A stretch of 45,829 nt of DNA from Thermoproteota archaeon (lineage in GTDB: Archaea > Thermoproteota > Thermoprotei > Thermoproteales > Thermocladiaceae), in contig JAADCU010000015.1 in NCBI GenBank assembly GCA_013154355.1, positions 1 through 45,829 of the forward strand, given 5' to 3'. The notes below the pieces were generated by a model. The model saw only the letters and a program-made list of their open reading frames with translations, was not told where the DNA came from and ran no database searches. Made by a program: the position numbers and the translations under genes. Every line of letters starts with the position of its first letter. Position 1 is the first letter of the stretch. Shown one piece after another: positions 8,008 to 18,102 of the stretch.

Positions 8008-9603
8008 ATGAAGAGTAGTAAGAGTATTGAGATCAGGTATGAGGAGCTCTCACCAGCAGAGTGGTTTAGACGTAATAAGGAGCTTGCAGGTCTAACTAAT
8101 CCAACTAGAGCAATGTATCAGACTATTAGAGAGTTTGTTGAAAACAGTCTTGACGCCACCGAGAGCTATGGTATTCTACCAAGTATAAAGATAAAGATCG
8201 ACTACTATGATAAGTCTCGAGGATGGGTCTCAGTATACGTTGAGGATAATGGTATAGGCATACCTGACAGCGAGATACCTAACGTTTTTGGTAGAGTATT
8301 CTACAGTAGCAAGTATAGGATAAGACAGCACAGAGGAGTGTTTGGTCTTGGAGCTAAGATGATAATACTCTACGCACAGTCGACGACCAACAAGCCAATA
8401 TATGTGAGAAGTGCTCCACTTGGAAGCGATAAGATATATGAGTATGTTCTCATGATAAACACGTTGAAGAATGAACCCATAATCCTCGAGAGGAGAGAGT
8501 ACGAGAACAAGTATAAGTGGCATGGAACTGCTGTGAAGGTCATAATTGAGGGAGACTGGTCAAGAGCTAAGAAGAGAGTCGAGGAGTATCTCAAGAGGAC
8601 GTACATGATTGCTCCATATGCTGAGATAGTGCTGAAGGCTCCTGACCTATTCCTATGTTTTCCACGTGTGACAACCAAGCTTCCTCCACCACCTAAGGAG
8701 GGTCTACCACATCCAAAGAGCGTCGACGTTGAGCTCATAAAGCATCTCATAGCTAGGAATCCTAACCTTACGCTTAAAGAATTCTTAACAGAGTATTTCG
8801 ACGGTGTTGGAAAGCAGACAGCTGAAGCATTTCTAAAATGGGCTAAGCTTGATCCTAATAAGAAGGTTGGTGATCTCACGGAGGACGAGATCACTGAGCT
8901 AACTACGAAGATGAGAGAGTTTAATGGCTGGAGAAGACCTAAGGCTGACTGGCTATCTCCTGTAGGTGAGGAGCTTCTAGTAGAAGGTATAAGAAAGGTA
9001 CTAGAGCCAGAGTTCGTAGCTGCAGTAACTAGAAAACCGAGCTCCTACATGGGTCACCCATTCATCGTAGAGGCAGCAATAGCATGGGGTGGAAAGATTC
9101 CTCCAAGCGAGAGACCAATAGTCTACAGATTTGCTAACAAGGTACCACTACTATATGATGAGGGAAGTGACGTTATTAGAAAGGTCGTGGAAGAGATAGA
9201 CTGGAGCGTTTACAAGGTCAAGTTTCCTGCTCCACTAGCAGTTATAGTTCACGTATGTTCAACAAAGATACCATACGTGAGCGCTGGCAAGGAAGCTATC
9301 GCTGACGTTGTAGAGATAGAGGAGGAGATAATGCTAGCTATAAGAGAAGTTGCAAGAAAACTTAGACAGTACATAACGAAGAAGGAGAAGGAAGAGGAGA
9401 TATATATAAAGTATGCAACGTTCAGCATGTATGCTGGAGAGGTAGCTAGCGCATTATCATATGTTACAGGAAAACCTGCAGAAGAGATAAAGCGTAAGCT
9501 TCAGGAGCTGATAATTAAGAAGGTCGGTATTCCTCCTGTGCCTGAGAAGACTACTGAAGTAAAGGAGACTTCTCGAGAGATCACTGTAGAGGCAAGAAAG
9601 TAG
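8008..9603 (+). CDS. top6B: DNA topoisomerase VI subunit B
   Basis: GHKL motifs REFVENSLDATE, VEDNGIGIP, GVFGLGAKM plus the Topo VI-B H2TH/transducer region. Confidence 0.97.
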   Translation: MKSSKSIEIRYEELSPAEWFRRNKELAGLTNPTRAMYQTIREFVENSLDATESYGILPSIKIKIDYYDKSRGWVSVYVEDNGIGIPDSEIPNVFGRVFYSSKYRIRQHRGVFGLGAKMIILYAQSTTNKPIYVRSAPLGSDKIYEYVLMINTLKNEPIILERREYENKYKWHGTAVKVIIEGDWSRAKKRVEEYLKRTYMIAPYAEIVLKAPDLFLCFPRVTTKLPPPPKEGLPHPKSVDVELIKHLIARNPNLTLKEFLTEYFDGVGKQTAEAFLKWAKLDPNKKVGDLTEDEITELTTKMREFNGWRRPKADWLSPVGEELLVEGIRKVLEPEFVAAVTRKPSSYMGHPFIVEAAIAWGGKIPPSERPIVYRFANKVPLLYDEGSDVIRKVVEEIDWSVYKVKFPAPLAVIVHVCSTKIPYVSAGKEAIADVVEIEEEIMLAIREVARKLRQYITKKEKEEEIYIKYATFSMYAGEVASALSYVTGKPAEEIKRKLQELIIKKVGIPPVPEKTTEVKETSREITVEARK

Positions 9604-9630
9604 GTGGGGTCATGCTTTAATACTATTCGA

Positions 9631-9646
9631 TATCCGATAACGGATA
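9631..9646. promoter_or_regulatory. Candidate operator palindrome TATCCG-ATAA-CGGATA upstream of wtpA
   Basis: Perfect 6-bp inverted arms ending at the base before ATG 9647; TATA-like ctttaata near 9615. Confidence 0.45.
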
Positions 9647-10759
9647 ATGAGGAGATACATCATAATAGCGATAGTGATAGGCATAGTCATAGCAATAATA
9701 GCAGGAATAGCATACTACTATTCAACCCATAAACATAGAGAACAGACACTCAAGAAGACACAGATAAGCACGGGAACCTACCTAAGAATATTCTGCGCAG
9801 GTTCACTCACAATACCATTCCAAGATATAGCACAAGTATTTGAGAAGAAGTATGGAGTAACAGTACATATCGAGCCTAGTGGAAGCGTAATGGCTGTAAG
9901 AAAGATCACAGATCTACACGAGTGGTGTGACGTACTCGGAGTATCAGACTACAGGCTAATACCTAAGTTCATGATACCTAGATACGCAAAGTGGTGCATA
10001 GGTTTTGCAACTAATCAGATAGTTCTAGCATTTACAAATCATTCAAGGTATGCTACATACTTGATAAAGCATCCACAAGATTGGTATAAGATACTCATGA
10101 TGAAGAACGTAAGATACGGATTCTCAAATCCAAACATGGATCCATGCGGTTATAGAGCCGTAGGTGTGATAGCACTAGCAGCACTATATTACCATAACAT
10201 CACTATACTCAAAGATCTCGTGATCTCTAAGATAAGTGGAGCAAAGTACAGGCTACTTAAGAATGGTACCCTCATAGTGTACATACCTGCAACATTTACG
10301 ATAGAGGGAAGACGACTAGTTATAAGACCTAAAGAAGTTGACCTAGTATCATTATTAGAGAGTGGAGACATAGATTACGCGTTCGAGTATAAGAGTGTTG
10401 CAATTCAACACCACCTGCTTTACATAACGTTGCCTCCACAGCTCAATCTCGGTAATCCTGACTATGCTAAGTACTACTCTAGGGTTATAGTTAAGATACT
10501 TGTAGGAACTCCTGAAGAGAAGAGTATCAAGATGGCACCAATAATATATGGAATAACTATTCCAACAGTTACTAAACATGAGGATCTAGCTATCAAATTT
10601 GTAGAGCTCATTCTGAGCGAGACTGGTAGAAGAATATTTGCAGAGAATGGTCAAAATATTTTAAAGAAGCTCATAATAGTTGGAACTCCGCCTGATTGGC
10701 TTATGAGATTTCTAAGAGAGACTGGTTATAGCTATGTCGTCCAGAAAACTTCAAGTTGA
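9647..10759 (+). CDS. wtpA: Tungstate/molybdate ABC transporter substrate-binding protein
   Basis: Signal/TM N-terminus, FCAGSLTIPFQDIAQVFEKKYGVTVHIEPSGSVMAVRKI, CDVLGVSDYRLIP. Confidence 0.9.
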   Translation: MRRYIIIAIVIGIVIAIIAGIAYYYSTHKHREQTLKKTQISTGTYLRIFCAGSLTIPFQDIAQVFEKKYGVTVHIEPSGSVMAVRKITDLHEWCDVLGVSDYRLIPKFMIPRYAKWCIGFATNQIVLAFTNHSRYATYLIKHPQDWYKILMMKNVRYGFSNPNMDPCGYRAVGVIALAALYYHNITILKDLVISKISGAKYRLLKNGTLIVYIPATFTIEGRRLVIRPKEVDLVSLLESGDIDYAFEYKSVAIQHHLLYITLPPQLNLGNPDYAKYYSRVIVKILVGTPEEKSIKMAPIIYGITIPTVTKHEDLAIKFVELILSETGRRIFAENGQNILKKLIIVGTPPDWLMRFLRETGYSYVVQKTSS

Positions 10760-11519
10760 GAGAAGTCTAGTACTCTTCTATGGAGCTTTTTCTTTTGCTA
10801 TAATGTTCATACTTATACCTATAGTCTCTCTCTTCCTATTTTTCAACTATCATGTTCTTCTCAAAATATTTAACACACCGATACTTATCTCAGAGCTAAG
10901 ATCTGCGTTTGTGACAACATTTGAAGCTGCATCATTGAGCACAAGTATACTACTCATTATTGGTGTTCCTGTAGCATATGTTCTAGCTAGAAGAGAGTTT
11001 AAGGCTAAACCTATTGTTGAAGCTATAATAGATATGCCTTTTGTTGTTCCTCATCCTGTGGTAGGTATAATGTTGTTGACAGCGTTTGGAAGTAGAGGAC
11101 TTATTCCTCTAAATGTTGAAGACACTTTTTGGGGAGTGGTACTAGTCATGTTGTTTGTATCGGCCCCACTTCTGATAGATACTGTTAAGCTTGGTTTTGC
11201 ATCTATAGATGTATCGATAGAACATGTTGCTAGAAGTCTTGGAGCATCATTTTATAGAACATTTTTCAGTATTCTCTTACCATTATGTAGTAGAAGCATC
11301 ATAGCTGGCATAATACTGGCCTTGGCTAGGTCTCTAAGTGAGGTAGGTGCTCTCCTTGTGCTCGCATATTTTCCAAAGACTGTCAACATTCTCATACTTG
11401 AGTGGTTAGATACTCTAGGACTACCATATGCTATTGCTGTATCCTGTCTATACCTTATCGTGATATTTGCAATGTTTATAGCTCTGAGAGTAGTAACGAG
11501 AAGCTATGTTGTATATTGA
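10734..11519 (+). CDS. wtpB: Tungstate/molybdate ABC transporter permease
   Basis: Multi-TM; LGASFYRTFFSILLPLCSRSIIAGIILALARSLSEVGA EAA-type loop. Confidence 0.9.
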   Translation: MSSRKLQVERSLVLFYGAFSFAIMFILIPIVSLFLFFNYHVLLKIFNTPILISELRSAFVTTFEAASLSTSILLIIGVPVAYVLARREFKAKPIVEAIIDMPFVVPHPVVGIMLLTAFGSRGLIPLNVEDTFWGVVLVMLFVSAPLLIDTVKLGFASIDVSIEHVARSLGASFYRTFFSILLPLCSRSIIAGIILALARSLSEVGALLVLAYFPKTVNILILEWLDTLGLPYAIAVSCLYLIVIFAMFIALRVVTRSYVVY

Positions 11520-12264
11520 GGACCTGTATATAAAGGTTAAGGATCTTGAGATAAAGATAGATAATCTATCTATTAGTAAAGGCACATATGCTATACTGCT
11601 CGGACCTAGTGGTGTAGGTAAGACTATGCTACTTAACGCCATAGCTGGATTCATTAGACCTTTAAGAGGTCGTATAGTGATTGAAGGTGAAGATGTTACT
11701 AATCTACCTCCGGAGAAGAGAGGTGTAAGTATTGTTCCTCAGAATTTTGCTCTATTTCCTCATATGACAGTGTTTGATAATATAGCCTTCTGTCTAAAGC
11801 TGAGAAGACTCTCAAGAAAAGAGATAGAGAGAAGAGTTATGGAGATTGCTAGACTTCTAGAGATTGAGCATCTTCTTCATAGGCGTCCAGGTACGTTAAG
11901 TGGGGGAGAAGCTCAGAGAGTTGCTCTTGCTCGTGCAATAGTGGCTGAGCCTAGACTACTTCTTCTCGATGAGCCTCTTTCGAACATAGATCCTGAGAGA
12001 AGATTGAAGGCTATCGAGCTTCTGAGAAGAGTTACTAGGGGTAGAAGGCTTACGGTTCTTCACGTAACTCATGACATATCTGAGGCTCTTGCTCTGGGAG
12101 ACTACGTTATATATATGAGGGATGGAAAGATTCTCTTCCAAGGTACTCTACGAGAGTTTGCTACGAGTAGGTTTGCTCTACCATATATCAGCTTGATAGA
12201 GAGAGCTCTATCATGGTTAAGCTCTATCAGAGACGTCTACTCTATGCGAGACTCTCCCTTATAA
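11506..12264 (+). CDS. wtpC: Tungstate/molybdate ABC transporter ATPase
   Basis: Walker A GPSGVGKTM, signature LSGGEAQRVALARA, Walker B LLLLDEP. Confidence 0.9.
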   Translation: MLYIEDLYIKVKDLEIKIDNLSISKGTYAILLGPSGVGKTMLLNAIAGFIRPLRGRIVIEGEDVTNLPPEKRGVSIVPQNFALFPHMTVFDNIAFCLKLRRLSRKEIERRVMEIARLLEIEHLLHRRPGTLSGGEAQRVALARAIVAEPRLLLLDEPLSNIDPERRLKAIELLRRVTRGRRLTVLHVTHDISEALALGDYVIYMRDGKILFQGTLREFATSRFALPYISLIERALSWLSSIRDVYSMRDSPL

Positions 12265-12296
12265 ATCCCCTGTGACTACTCTATAACGAGTACCCT

Positions 12297-13406
12297 ATGG
12301 TGGCTAGGTCGAGGCAGGAAGTGCTTAAGATACTTGAGGAGTGGGGAAAGAAGATAGTTGAGCAGATAGAGAGAGGTCAGGAACCTGTCATAGAGATACC
12401 AGCACGTACGCTATCGAACACGGTGTGGGATCCTGTTAGAAAGATACTCGTGCTAGGTCCAGAGAAGATGCGTAGAAGATTCCTCGATCTCAAGGAGTCT
12501 AGAAAGTTCATGCAGACCATGCTCATGCTCAAGCTTATTGTCGAGGCTATTAGAGAGAACGTTTATCCAACGATAAGAGACCTATACTACAATGGTAAGC
12601 ACACGATAGTCTATGTTGACCCTAGGAAGAGAGTATTCAAGGAGAACACGTGGGATGATCAGCAGGAATCTAACGCTGTCATAGAGGACATAGAGGTAGC
12701 TACTAGCTTACTGAGAGAGGAGATGGGTATATCAGCAGACGTTAAAGGAAAGGTTGTAGGCCCAATAATAGTGAGGTCCAAGGGCTTCGAGATAGATGCT
12801 ACAAAGCTTGGAGATGCTGCTCTAAGCTTACCACCAAACCCCGATGAGCTAGAGATAGTTAAGGTAGAGGCAAACTATGTACTAGTGATAGAGAAGGATG
12901 CTATATTCCAGAGACTTAACAGAGAAGGATTCTGGAAAGATGAGAACTGTCTACTCGTCACTGCCAAGGGCATGCCAGACAGAGCTACAAGGAGATTCAT
13001 AAGGAGACTAAGCGAGGAGTTTAAACTACCTGTATTTGTACTGACAGACGCAGACCCATATGGATGGTACATATATAGCGTCTACAGAAGCGGTTCAATA
13101 AAGCTCAGCTATGAGAGTGAGAGACTAGCAACACCAGACGCAAAGTTTGTAGGAGTAACAGCATCAGACATAATTAACTACAAGATAACGGACGAGTACG
13201 TTATAGCAGCAACAGATAGAGACATAAAGAGAGCACATGAGCTACTTAGATACCCATGGTTCCAGAGCGATGCCTGGAAGAAGGAGATACAGCTATTCCT
13301 AAAGATGAAGAAGAAGGTAGAGATAGAGGCATTATCGACACATGGTCTAAAGTTCCTACATGACTATCTGAAAGATAAGATACACAACAAGAAATGGATA
13401 GAGTGA
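12297..13406 (+). CDS. top6A: DNA topoisomerase VI subunit A
   Basis: TIRDLYYN catalytic Tyr region; VLTDADPYGWYIYSVYRSGS Toprim. Confidence 0.97.
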   Translation: MVARSRQEVLKILEEWGKKIVEQIERGQEPVIEIPARTLSNTVWDPVRKILVLGPEKMRRRFLDLKESRKFMQTMLMLKLIVEAIRENVYPTIRDLYYNGKHTIVYVDPRKRVFKENTWDDQQESNAVIEDIEVATSLLREEMGISADVKGKVVGPIIVRSKGFEIDATKLGDAALSLPPNPDELEIVKVEANYVLVIEKDAIFQRLNREGFWKDENCLLVTAKGMPDRATRRFIRRLSEEFKLPVFVLTDADPYGWYIYSVYRSGSIKLSYESERLATPDAKFVGVTASDIINYKITDEYVIAATDRDIKRAHELLRYPWFQSDAWKKEIQLFLKMKKKVEIEALSTHGLKFLHDYLKDKIHNKKWIE

Positions 13407-14053
13407 AGAGAGTACTCATAGGTAGAGGAGCAGAAGCAGAAATATACCTAGAAGAATGGATGGGATTACTGACCGTTCTTAAACGTAGAATAGCTAAGAG
13501 ATATAGACGCCCTGAACTAGATAAGAAGATTAGAAAACAGAGAACAGTAACAGAAGCTAGAATAATGATAAAAGCTAGAAAAATAGGCGTAAATGTTCCA
13601 AGAGTACTAGACATAGACTTAGGAGAGTATTCTCTACGTATGGAATATATTGAGGGAACTAATCTGAGAGATATTACTCGAAAAATATCAGACTACGAGA
13701 AGTATTATGAGGAGGCTGGCATCATGGTTGGAAAGTTACACATGTCTGGAATAGTTCACGGTGATCTAGCATTAACAAATTTCATAGTTAGTAGTAGAGG
13801 ACTCTTTCTCATAGATTTTGGGCTAAGTCATGAGATAGGTAGGATAGGTGATAAGAGAAGTATTAACATTCTTGCACGTGATGTAAATGTGCTGCTGAGA
13901 AATCTTGAAGCAAACTTTGGAGATAAATCATCAATAATGTTCGAGGCCTTCCTCAGAGGATATAGAGCCGTTATTGGAAGAGAGCTTGAGCATGCTATTC
14001 TACGAGAGATAAGAAGAATACGTAGCATGGCTAGGTATGCTCCACGTGTCTGA
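13394..14053 (+). CDS. bud32: KEOPS kinase Bud32
   Basis: LIGRGAEAEIY, KRYRRPELDKKIRKQRTVTEAR, IVHGDLALTNFI, LIDFGLS. Confidence 0.95.
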   Translation: MDRVKRVLIGRGAEAEIYLEEWMGLLTVLKRRIAKRYRRPELDKKIRKQRTVTEARIMIKARKIGVNVPRVLDIDLGEYSLRMEYIEGTNLRDITRKISDYEKYYEEAGIMVGKLHMSGIVHGDLALTNFIVSSRGLFLIDFGLSHEIGRIGDKRSINILARDVNVLLRNLEANFGDKSSIMFEAFLRGYRAVIGRELEHAILREIRRIRSMARYAPRV

Positions 14054-14106
14054 CAATGTTCTACGAGCGAGAAGATTTATAAGAAGATTAGAAATCATGG
14101 TCTAAC

Positions 14107-14565
14107 GTGCCTCATAGATCAAGACATAAGAAGGGCAGGAGCAGCTCTACGAGACCTGTAACTAAGACTCCTCCAACATGGGTTAAGTATACTCCAGAGC
14201 AGATAGAGCAGCTCATTGTTGAGCTTGCTAGAAGAGGATTCACACCTTCTATGATAGGTATAATACTGAGAGATCAGTATGGTATTCCACTAGTAAAGCC
14301 CATACTTGGAAAATCCATAACAGACGTGCTTGAGGAACATGGTCTTGCACCACAGATTCCTGAGGATCTGATGTTCCTGATAAGGAAGGCTATAAAGATA
14401 AGAAAGCATCTCGAGGAGCATCCTAAGGACATGTCTGCTAAGAGAGGTCTAATATTAACGGAGTCCAAGATAAGGAGACTAGTGAAGTACTATAAGAGAG
14501 AAGGTAGACTACCTGAAGACTTCGAGTACAGGCCAGAGCAGTTCATGCACATGATGGCAATGTAG
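14107..14565 (+). CDS. rps15: 30S ribosomal protein S15
   Basis: [17 protein letters not shown]...[40 protein letters not shown]. Confidence 0.97.
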   Translation: MPHRSRHKKGRSSSTRPVTKTPPTWVKYTPEQIEQLIVELARRGFTPSMIGIILRDQYGIPLVKPILGKSITDVLEEHGLAPQIPEDLMFLIRKAIKIRKHLEEHPKDMSAKRGLILTESKIRRLVKYYKREGRLPEDFEYRPEQFMHMMAM

Positions 14566-14572
14566 TGACCTA

Positions 14573-15604
14573 ATGAGCATTGAAAACATAGATGTAGCAT
14601 CTCCACGACTACTAGTACTTACTCGAAGAGACCCAATCTGCATATTCTTCTCATTATTCATAACAGTTCTCAGACAACTACGTGGAAAAGTTACTCATGT
14701 ATCGTTTGTAGATTATCTTTTTGAACCTATTGTCGAGGATCTTCTTCAACATTATGATAATGTTCTACTTCTCGACATAGCTGATGAGTTCAATCTAAGT
14801 ACAATGTTGAGAAAAAACATATCATCTATTAATATAGATCTCAAGAACTTGACAGATTCTAAAGACTTGATTAGTGAGAGAGAGCTTGAGTCTAGGCTAC
14901 TGTTAGAGATAGCTACAGTAATATATCTTATGGAACATCCTGAACATGTTCTTGATGTTAGTAATCTTGAGATCGATGTTTTAGAGAAGTTAGAGAAGCC
15001 TCCTCTGCCTGGATCAACATATCTAGAAATTTCTAGAAGTCTGATACTATCTATAACACCATACATACCTGAGATAACTGGATCAGATAACGTGAGTATA
15101 GATTCTAATGATTTTGAAAATATTTTAAGAATAATTAGTGAGAAGGTTCTAAAAACTAGATTTCATGGTATAATGATTGATACTCTACTATATCCCTCAT
15201 ATAGAGTACGAGATGGTGCGCTAGTACAGGACATAGCTCTAGTTGTTGAGTCTCATTTTTGGAAAGATGAGTATATTAACATTATAGATGTAGTAAAAAA
15301 TAGTAATGTTTTATCAGATAAAAGCATGTTCTATACATGTTTAAGCTATGTTAAAGATCTAAATAACAACATTCAGAAGATATTGAGAAGTAGAGATTAT
15401 GCAATAGATGTTGAGAATATGGTAATGTTCTACAGACTATGTAAGATACTGAGATTTCATAGAAAATGGAAAGAAATGAAGATAGTATGTAGACCTCGTA
15501 GAGGAGTCATATGTTCTGCATCAGGTACTAGACCAGAGATCAATGCTAAAGAGTACTCTCTATATAGTAGAGATGGTATATACGTGATATGTTATGAGGA
15601 GTAG
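14573..15604 (+). CDS. Divergent DHH-like protein, possible archaeal Cdc45/RecJ homolog
   Basis: N-terminal layout LVLTRRDPICIFFSLFITVLRQ...YDNVLLLDIADEFN resembles a degenerate DHH phosphoesterase; sits between rps15 and pcc1. Confidence 0.45.
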   Translation: MSIENIDVASPRLLVLTRRDPICIFFSLFITVLRQLRGKVTHVSFVDYLFEPIVEDLLQHYDNVLLLDIADEFNLSTMLRKNISSINIDLKNLTDSKDLISERELESRLLLEIATVIYLMEHPEHVLDVSNLEIDVLEKLEKPPLPGSTYLEISRSLILSITPYIPEITGSDNVSIDSNDFENILRIISEKVLKTRFHGIMIDTLLYPSYRVRDGALVQDIALVVESHFWKDEYINIIDVVKNSNVLSDKSMFYTCLSYVKDLNNNIQKILRSRDYAIDVENMVMFYRLCKILRFHRKWKEMKIVCRPRRGVICSASGTRPEINAKEYSLYSRDGIYVICYEE

Positions 15605-15872
15605 AGTAATAGTTAAGGTATCGATAAAATTAGACAGAGTTGACGAATGTGAAGCTGTGAGAAAAGCTATTCAAGTAGATAATGTTGATCTTCCTAACTG
15701 TATTAGAGATATAGTAGTCAAATGTGAGGAATCTATTCTAAAAATTGACATAATCTGTAGAATAGATGAGAGCTTGAACATACTTACGGCATGGTCAACT
15801 ATTGATGACATTATTAGATGTGTTAGAGCTGCTATAGAAGCTCTAAGAGAAGCAGAAAAGAAAAGAATTTAA
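15594..15872 (+). CDS. pcc1: KEOPS subunit Pcc1
   Basis: Small CTAG/Pcc1-like fold: Ile/Val strand pattern ending NILTAWSTIDDIIRCVRAAIEAL. Confidence 0.75.
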   Translation: MRSRVIVKVSIKLDRVDECEAVRKAIQVDNVDLPNCIRDIVVKCEESILKIDIICRIDESLNILTAWSTIDDIIRCVRAAIEALREAEKKRI

Positions 15873-15897
15873 TATACCCCTCTCACATAGTCGTTGA

Positions 15898-16536
15898 ATG
15901 TCATCAGCACATAAGTCACTTATAGGAAAATGGGCGCTTAAGAGATGGTTCACTGTACATGCTCCACCAGTCTTTAAATGTGTTGAGATAGGTGAGGTCC
16001 CTGCTGATAGTCCAGAGAAGCTTCTCAATAGAACCATAGAGGTGAGCTTGTTCGAGCTTACTAGAGATCTATCACATATACCTATCAAGCTCAGATTTCA
16101 GATATATAGAGTAGAAGGTGAACATGCATATACACGCTTCAAGCTTCAGGAGCTAACCAGAGACTATGTCAAGTCTCTGGTTAGGAGAGGATCATCAAAA
16201 ATAGTTACTATACATGACGTGCTAACTCCTGATGGAGCTAAGATGAGAATACAGGTTCTCGCAATAACTGCCTACAGGTGTAATACTAGTCATAAGAGAG
16301 CTATAAGAGCAATAACAAGAGATAGACTAGACTACTATTCCAAGTATCTGAACTTTGATAACTATGTCCTAGCACTAGTATTTGGAGCAATAGCTCAGGA
16401 TGTTCTCATACATGCTAAGAAGATATATCCTCTAAGGAAGGTAGAGATACTTAAAGTAAAGGTACTTGACTATCCAGAGCACTTGAAGAAGACTGAGGTA
16501 ATAGAGAAACCTATCGTAGAGACACTTCAGCAGTAG
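15898..16536 (+). CDS. rps3ae: 30S ribosomal protein S3Ae
   Basis: KWFTVHAPPVFKCVEIGEVPA-like start, FKLQELTRDYVKSLVRRGSSKI, HKRAIRA. Confidence 0.95.
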   Translation: MSSAHKSLIGKWALKRWFTVHAPPVFKCVEIGEVPADSPEKLLNRTIEVSLFELTRDLSHIPIKLRFQIYRVEGEHAYTRFKLQELTRDYVKSLVRRGSSKIVTIHDVLTPDGAKMRIQVLAITAYRCNTSHKRAIRAITRDRLDYYSKYLNFDNYVLALVFGAIAQDVLIHAKKIYPLRKVEILKVKVLDYPEHLKKTEVIEKPIVETLQQ

Positions 16537-16553
16537 AGATCATAATCGTTGAA

Positions 16554-17204
16554 CTAGTATTCTTCCTCTCCTCCTATCACATCTCTCCAATCGATCCCAA
16601 CATCTTCTCTAAACATGGATCCAGCACCTGACACAAGCTCTTCAAGTTTTCTTCGTCTCATCTCTCTTCTCCATGATTGTAGTCTCCTATATACTGTAGC
16701 ATGTTGTCTACCCTGTATTAACATCTCTATTGCTTCTCTAGCAGCTTTAGCATTCTCATACTCTCCTATAATTGCTACAGACTTATCTGATATGACTATC
16801 TTCGCTCCTGATAATTCTTCTATCGTCTTTCTAGCTCTACCTTCCTCACCTATGAGTCTACCTTTTATTCTTATGAGATGGTTTATCTTTGATTTGTCTA
16901 TTATGTAGTCTCTTAAGTTAACTATCATGAGCACGTAGTTCGGTTTTTTCAATTCTAGCGCTGTGTTAACGTCGAATCCGTAGTTTATTGCTTCTATGAC
17001 TTCCTTGGCCTTCATTATCTGGTTAAGTGTTGTGTTCTCTCTAGGCTCTATTACTACCTGTCCTGTATCGTCAACTGTTATCTTTACATTTAGCTCTCTC
17101 TCTAGTAGATCTTTAAATTTCTCTACATACTTAATCTTGTTCTTATCCATTGCTACAACTATTCTACCTCTGACACCATCTACGGACCAGGTATTAACTG
17201 ACAT
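16554..17204 (-). CDS. KH-domain RNA-processing protein (Pno1/Dim2-like)
   Basis: Two KH domains; RIKGRLIGEEGRARKTIEELSGAKIVISDKSVAIIGEYENAKAAREAIEMLIQGRQHATVYRRL. Confidence 0.9.
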   Translation of the reverse strand: MSVNTWSVDGVRGRIVVAMDKNKIKYVEKFKDLLERELNVKITVDDTGQVVIEPRENTTLNQIMKAKEVIEAINYGFDVNTALELKKPNYVLMIVNLRDYIIDKSKINHLIRIKGRLIGEEGRARKTIEELSGAKIVISDKSVAIIGEYENAKAAREAIEMLIQGRQHATVYRRLQSWRREMRRRKLEELVSGAGSMFREDVGIDWRDVIGGEEEY

Positions 17205-17250
17205 ACATGTCTATACTAGGTACATAATTTATTAAGCTGACTCGAGGACT

Positions 17251-18102
17251 ATGATAGTCATGAGAGCGTACATTTCAGTAGATTTTGAAGGTCTTCCACA
17301 TATTGTGTCCTATAGTCAACTTCTTCCAAAAGGAAAACTGTTTAATGAGGCTAGGTCAATAGTTACGAAGATTATTAAACATGTATGCGAGGTACTACAT
17401 AGGGAGGGAGTAAAAGAAATCATGGTAGCTGATAGTCATGGCTGCATGATTAACATAGATCCAGAACAACTTCCTGAATATGTCCAGCTCATACGTGGAA
17501 TACCTAGGCCACTAAGCATGATAGTAGGAGTAGATAACTGTGACTTCACAATGTTCATAGGATATCATGCAGGTGCTGGAACAGTTAGAGGAGTACTAGA
17601 TCACACATACTCATCCACTAGTATATATATGTTAAAGATTAATAACATCATCGCAAGCGAGTATCTCATAAATGCCCTAGTAGCTGGATATTATGATGTT
17701 CCTCTCATACTTGTAGCTGGAGACAAAGCGCTAGAAGAAGAAGTACGTAAATACACTCCATGGGCAGAGTTTGTACCTATGAAGAGAGGTCTCTCAAGAT
17801 TCTCAGCAATATCATACTCGACTAATAGGATCCTAAAAGATCTTGAATGTAGCATACTTAGAGCATTAGACAGATATAGACGTGGAGAAACAAGACCATT
17901 AAAGATAGATGAGAAGATAGTAATGGAGATTGTCTTCAGGAGTACAGAGTTTGCTGATGTTGCTGAGATGATACCAGGAGCAGAGAGAATTGATGGATAT
18001 ACTGTAAGATATAGTTGCGATAACATTATCACAGCATACAGGATACTTGAGGTAGTGACATTGGCGTGTCTAGGAGCTAGATATCTAGTAACAGAATGCT
18101 AG
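17251..18102 (+). CDS. M55 family D-aminopeptidase (DppA-like)
   Basis: YISVDFEGLPHIVS, ADSHGCMINI, FIGYHAGAGT, LNNIIASE-like motif. Confidence 0.88.
   Translation: MIVMRAYISVDFEGLPHIVSYSQLLPKGKLFNEARSIVTKIIKHVCEVLHREGVKEIMVADSHGCMINIDPEQLPEYVQLIRGIPRPLSMIVGVDNCDFTMFIGYHAGAGTVRGVLDHTYSSTSIYMLKINNIIASEYLINALVAGYYDVPLILVAGDKALEEEVRKYTPWAEFVPMKRGLSRFSAISYSTNRILKDLECSILRALDRYRRGETRPLKIDEKIVMEIVFRSTEFADVAEMIPGAERIDGYTVRYSCDNIITAYRILEVVTLACLGARYLVTEC

Noticed and set aside
8370-8894. 174-aa minus-strand ORF inside top6B (also 8230-8523)
   Set aside because: Antisense shadow of a clear Topo VI-B coding region.
17247-17259. GACTAT-G-ATAGTC palindrome at the M55 start
   Set aside because: Short and overlaps coding start; likely chance without conservation data.
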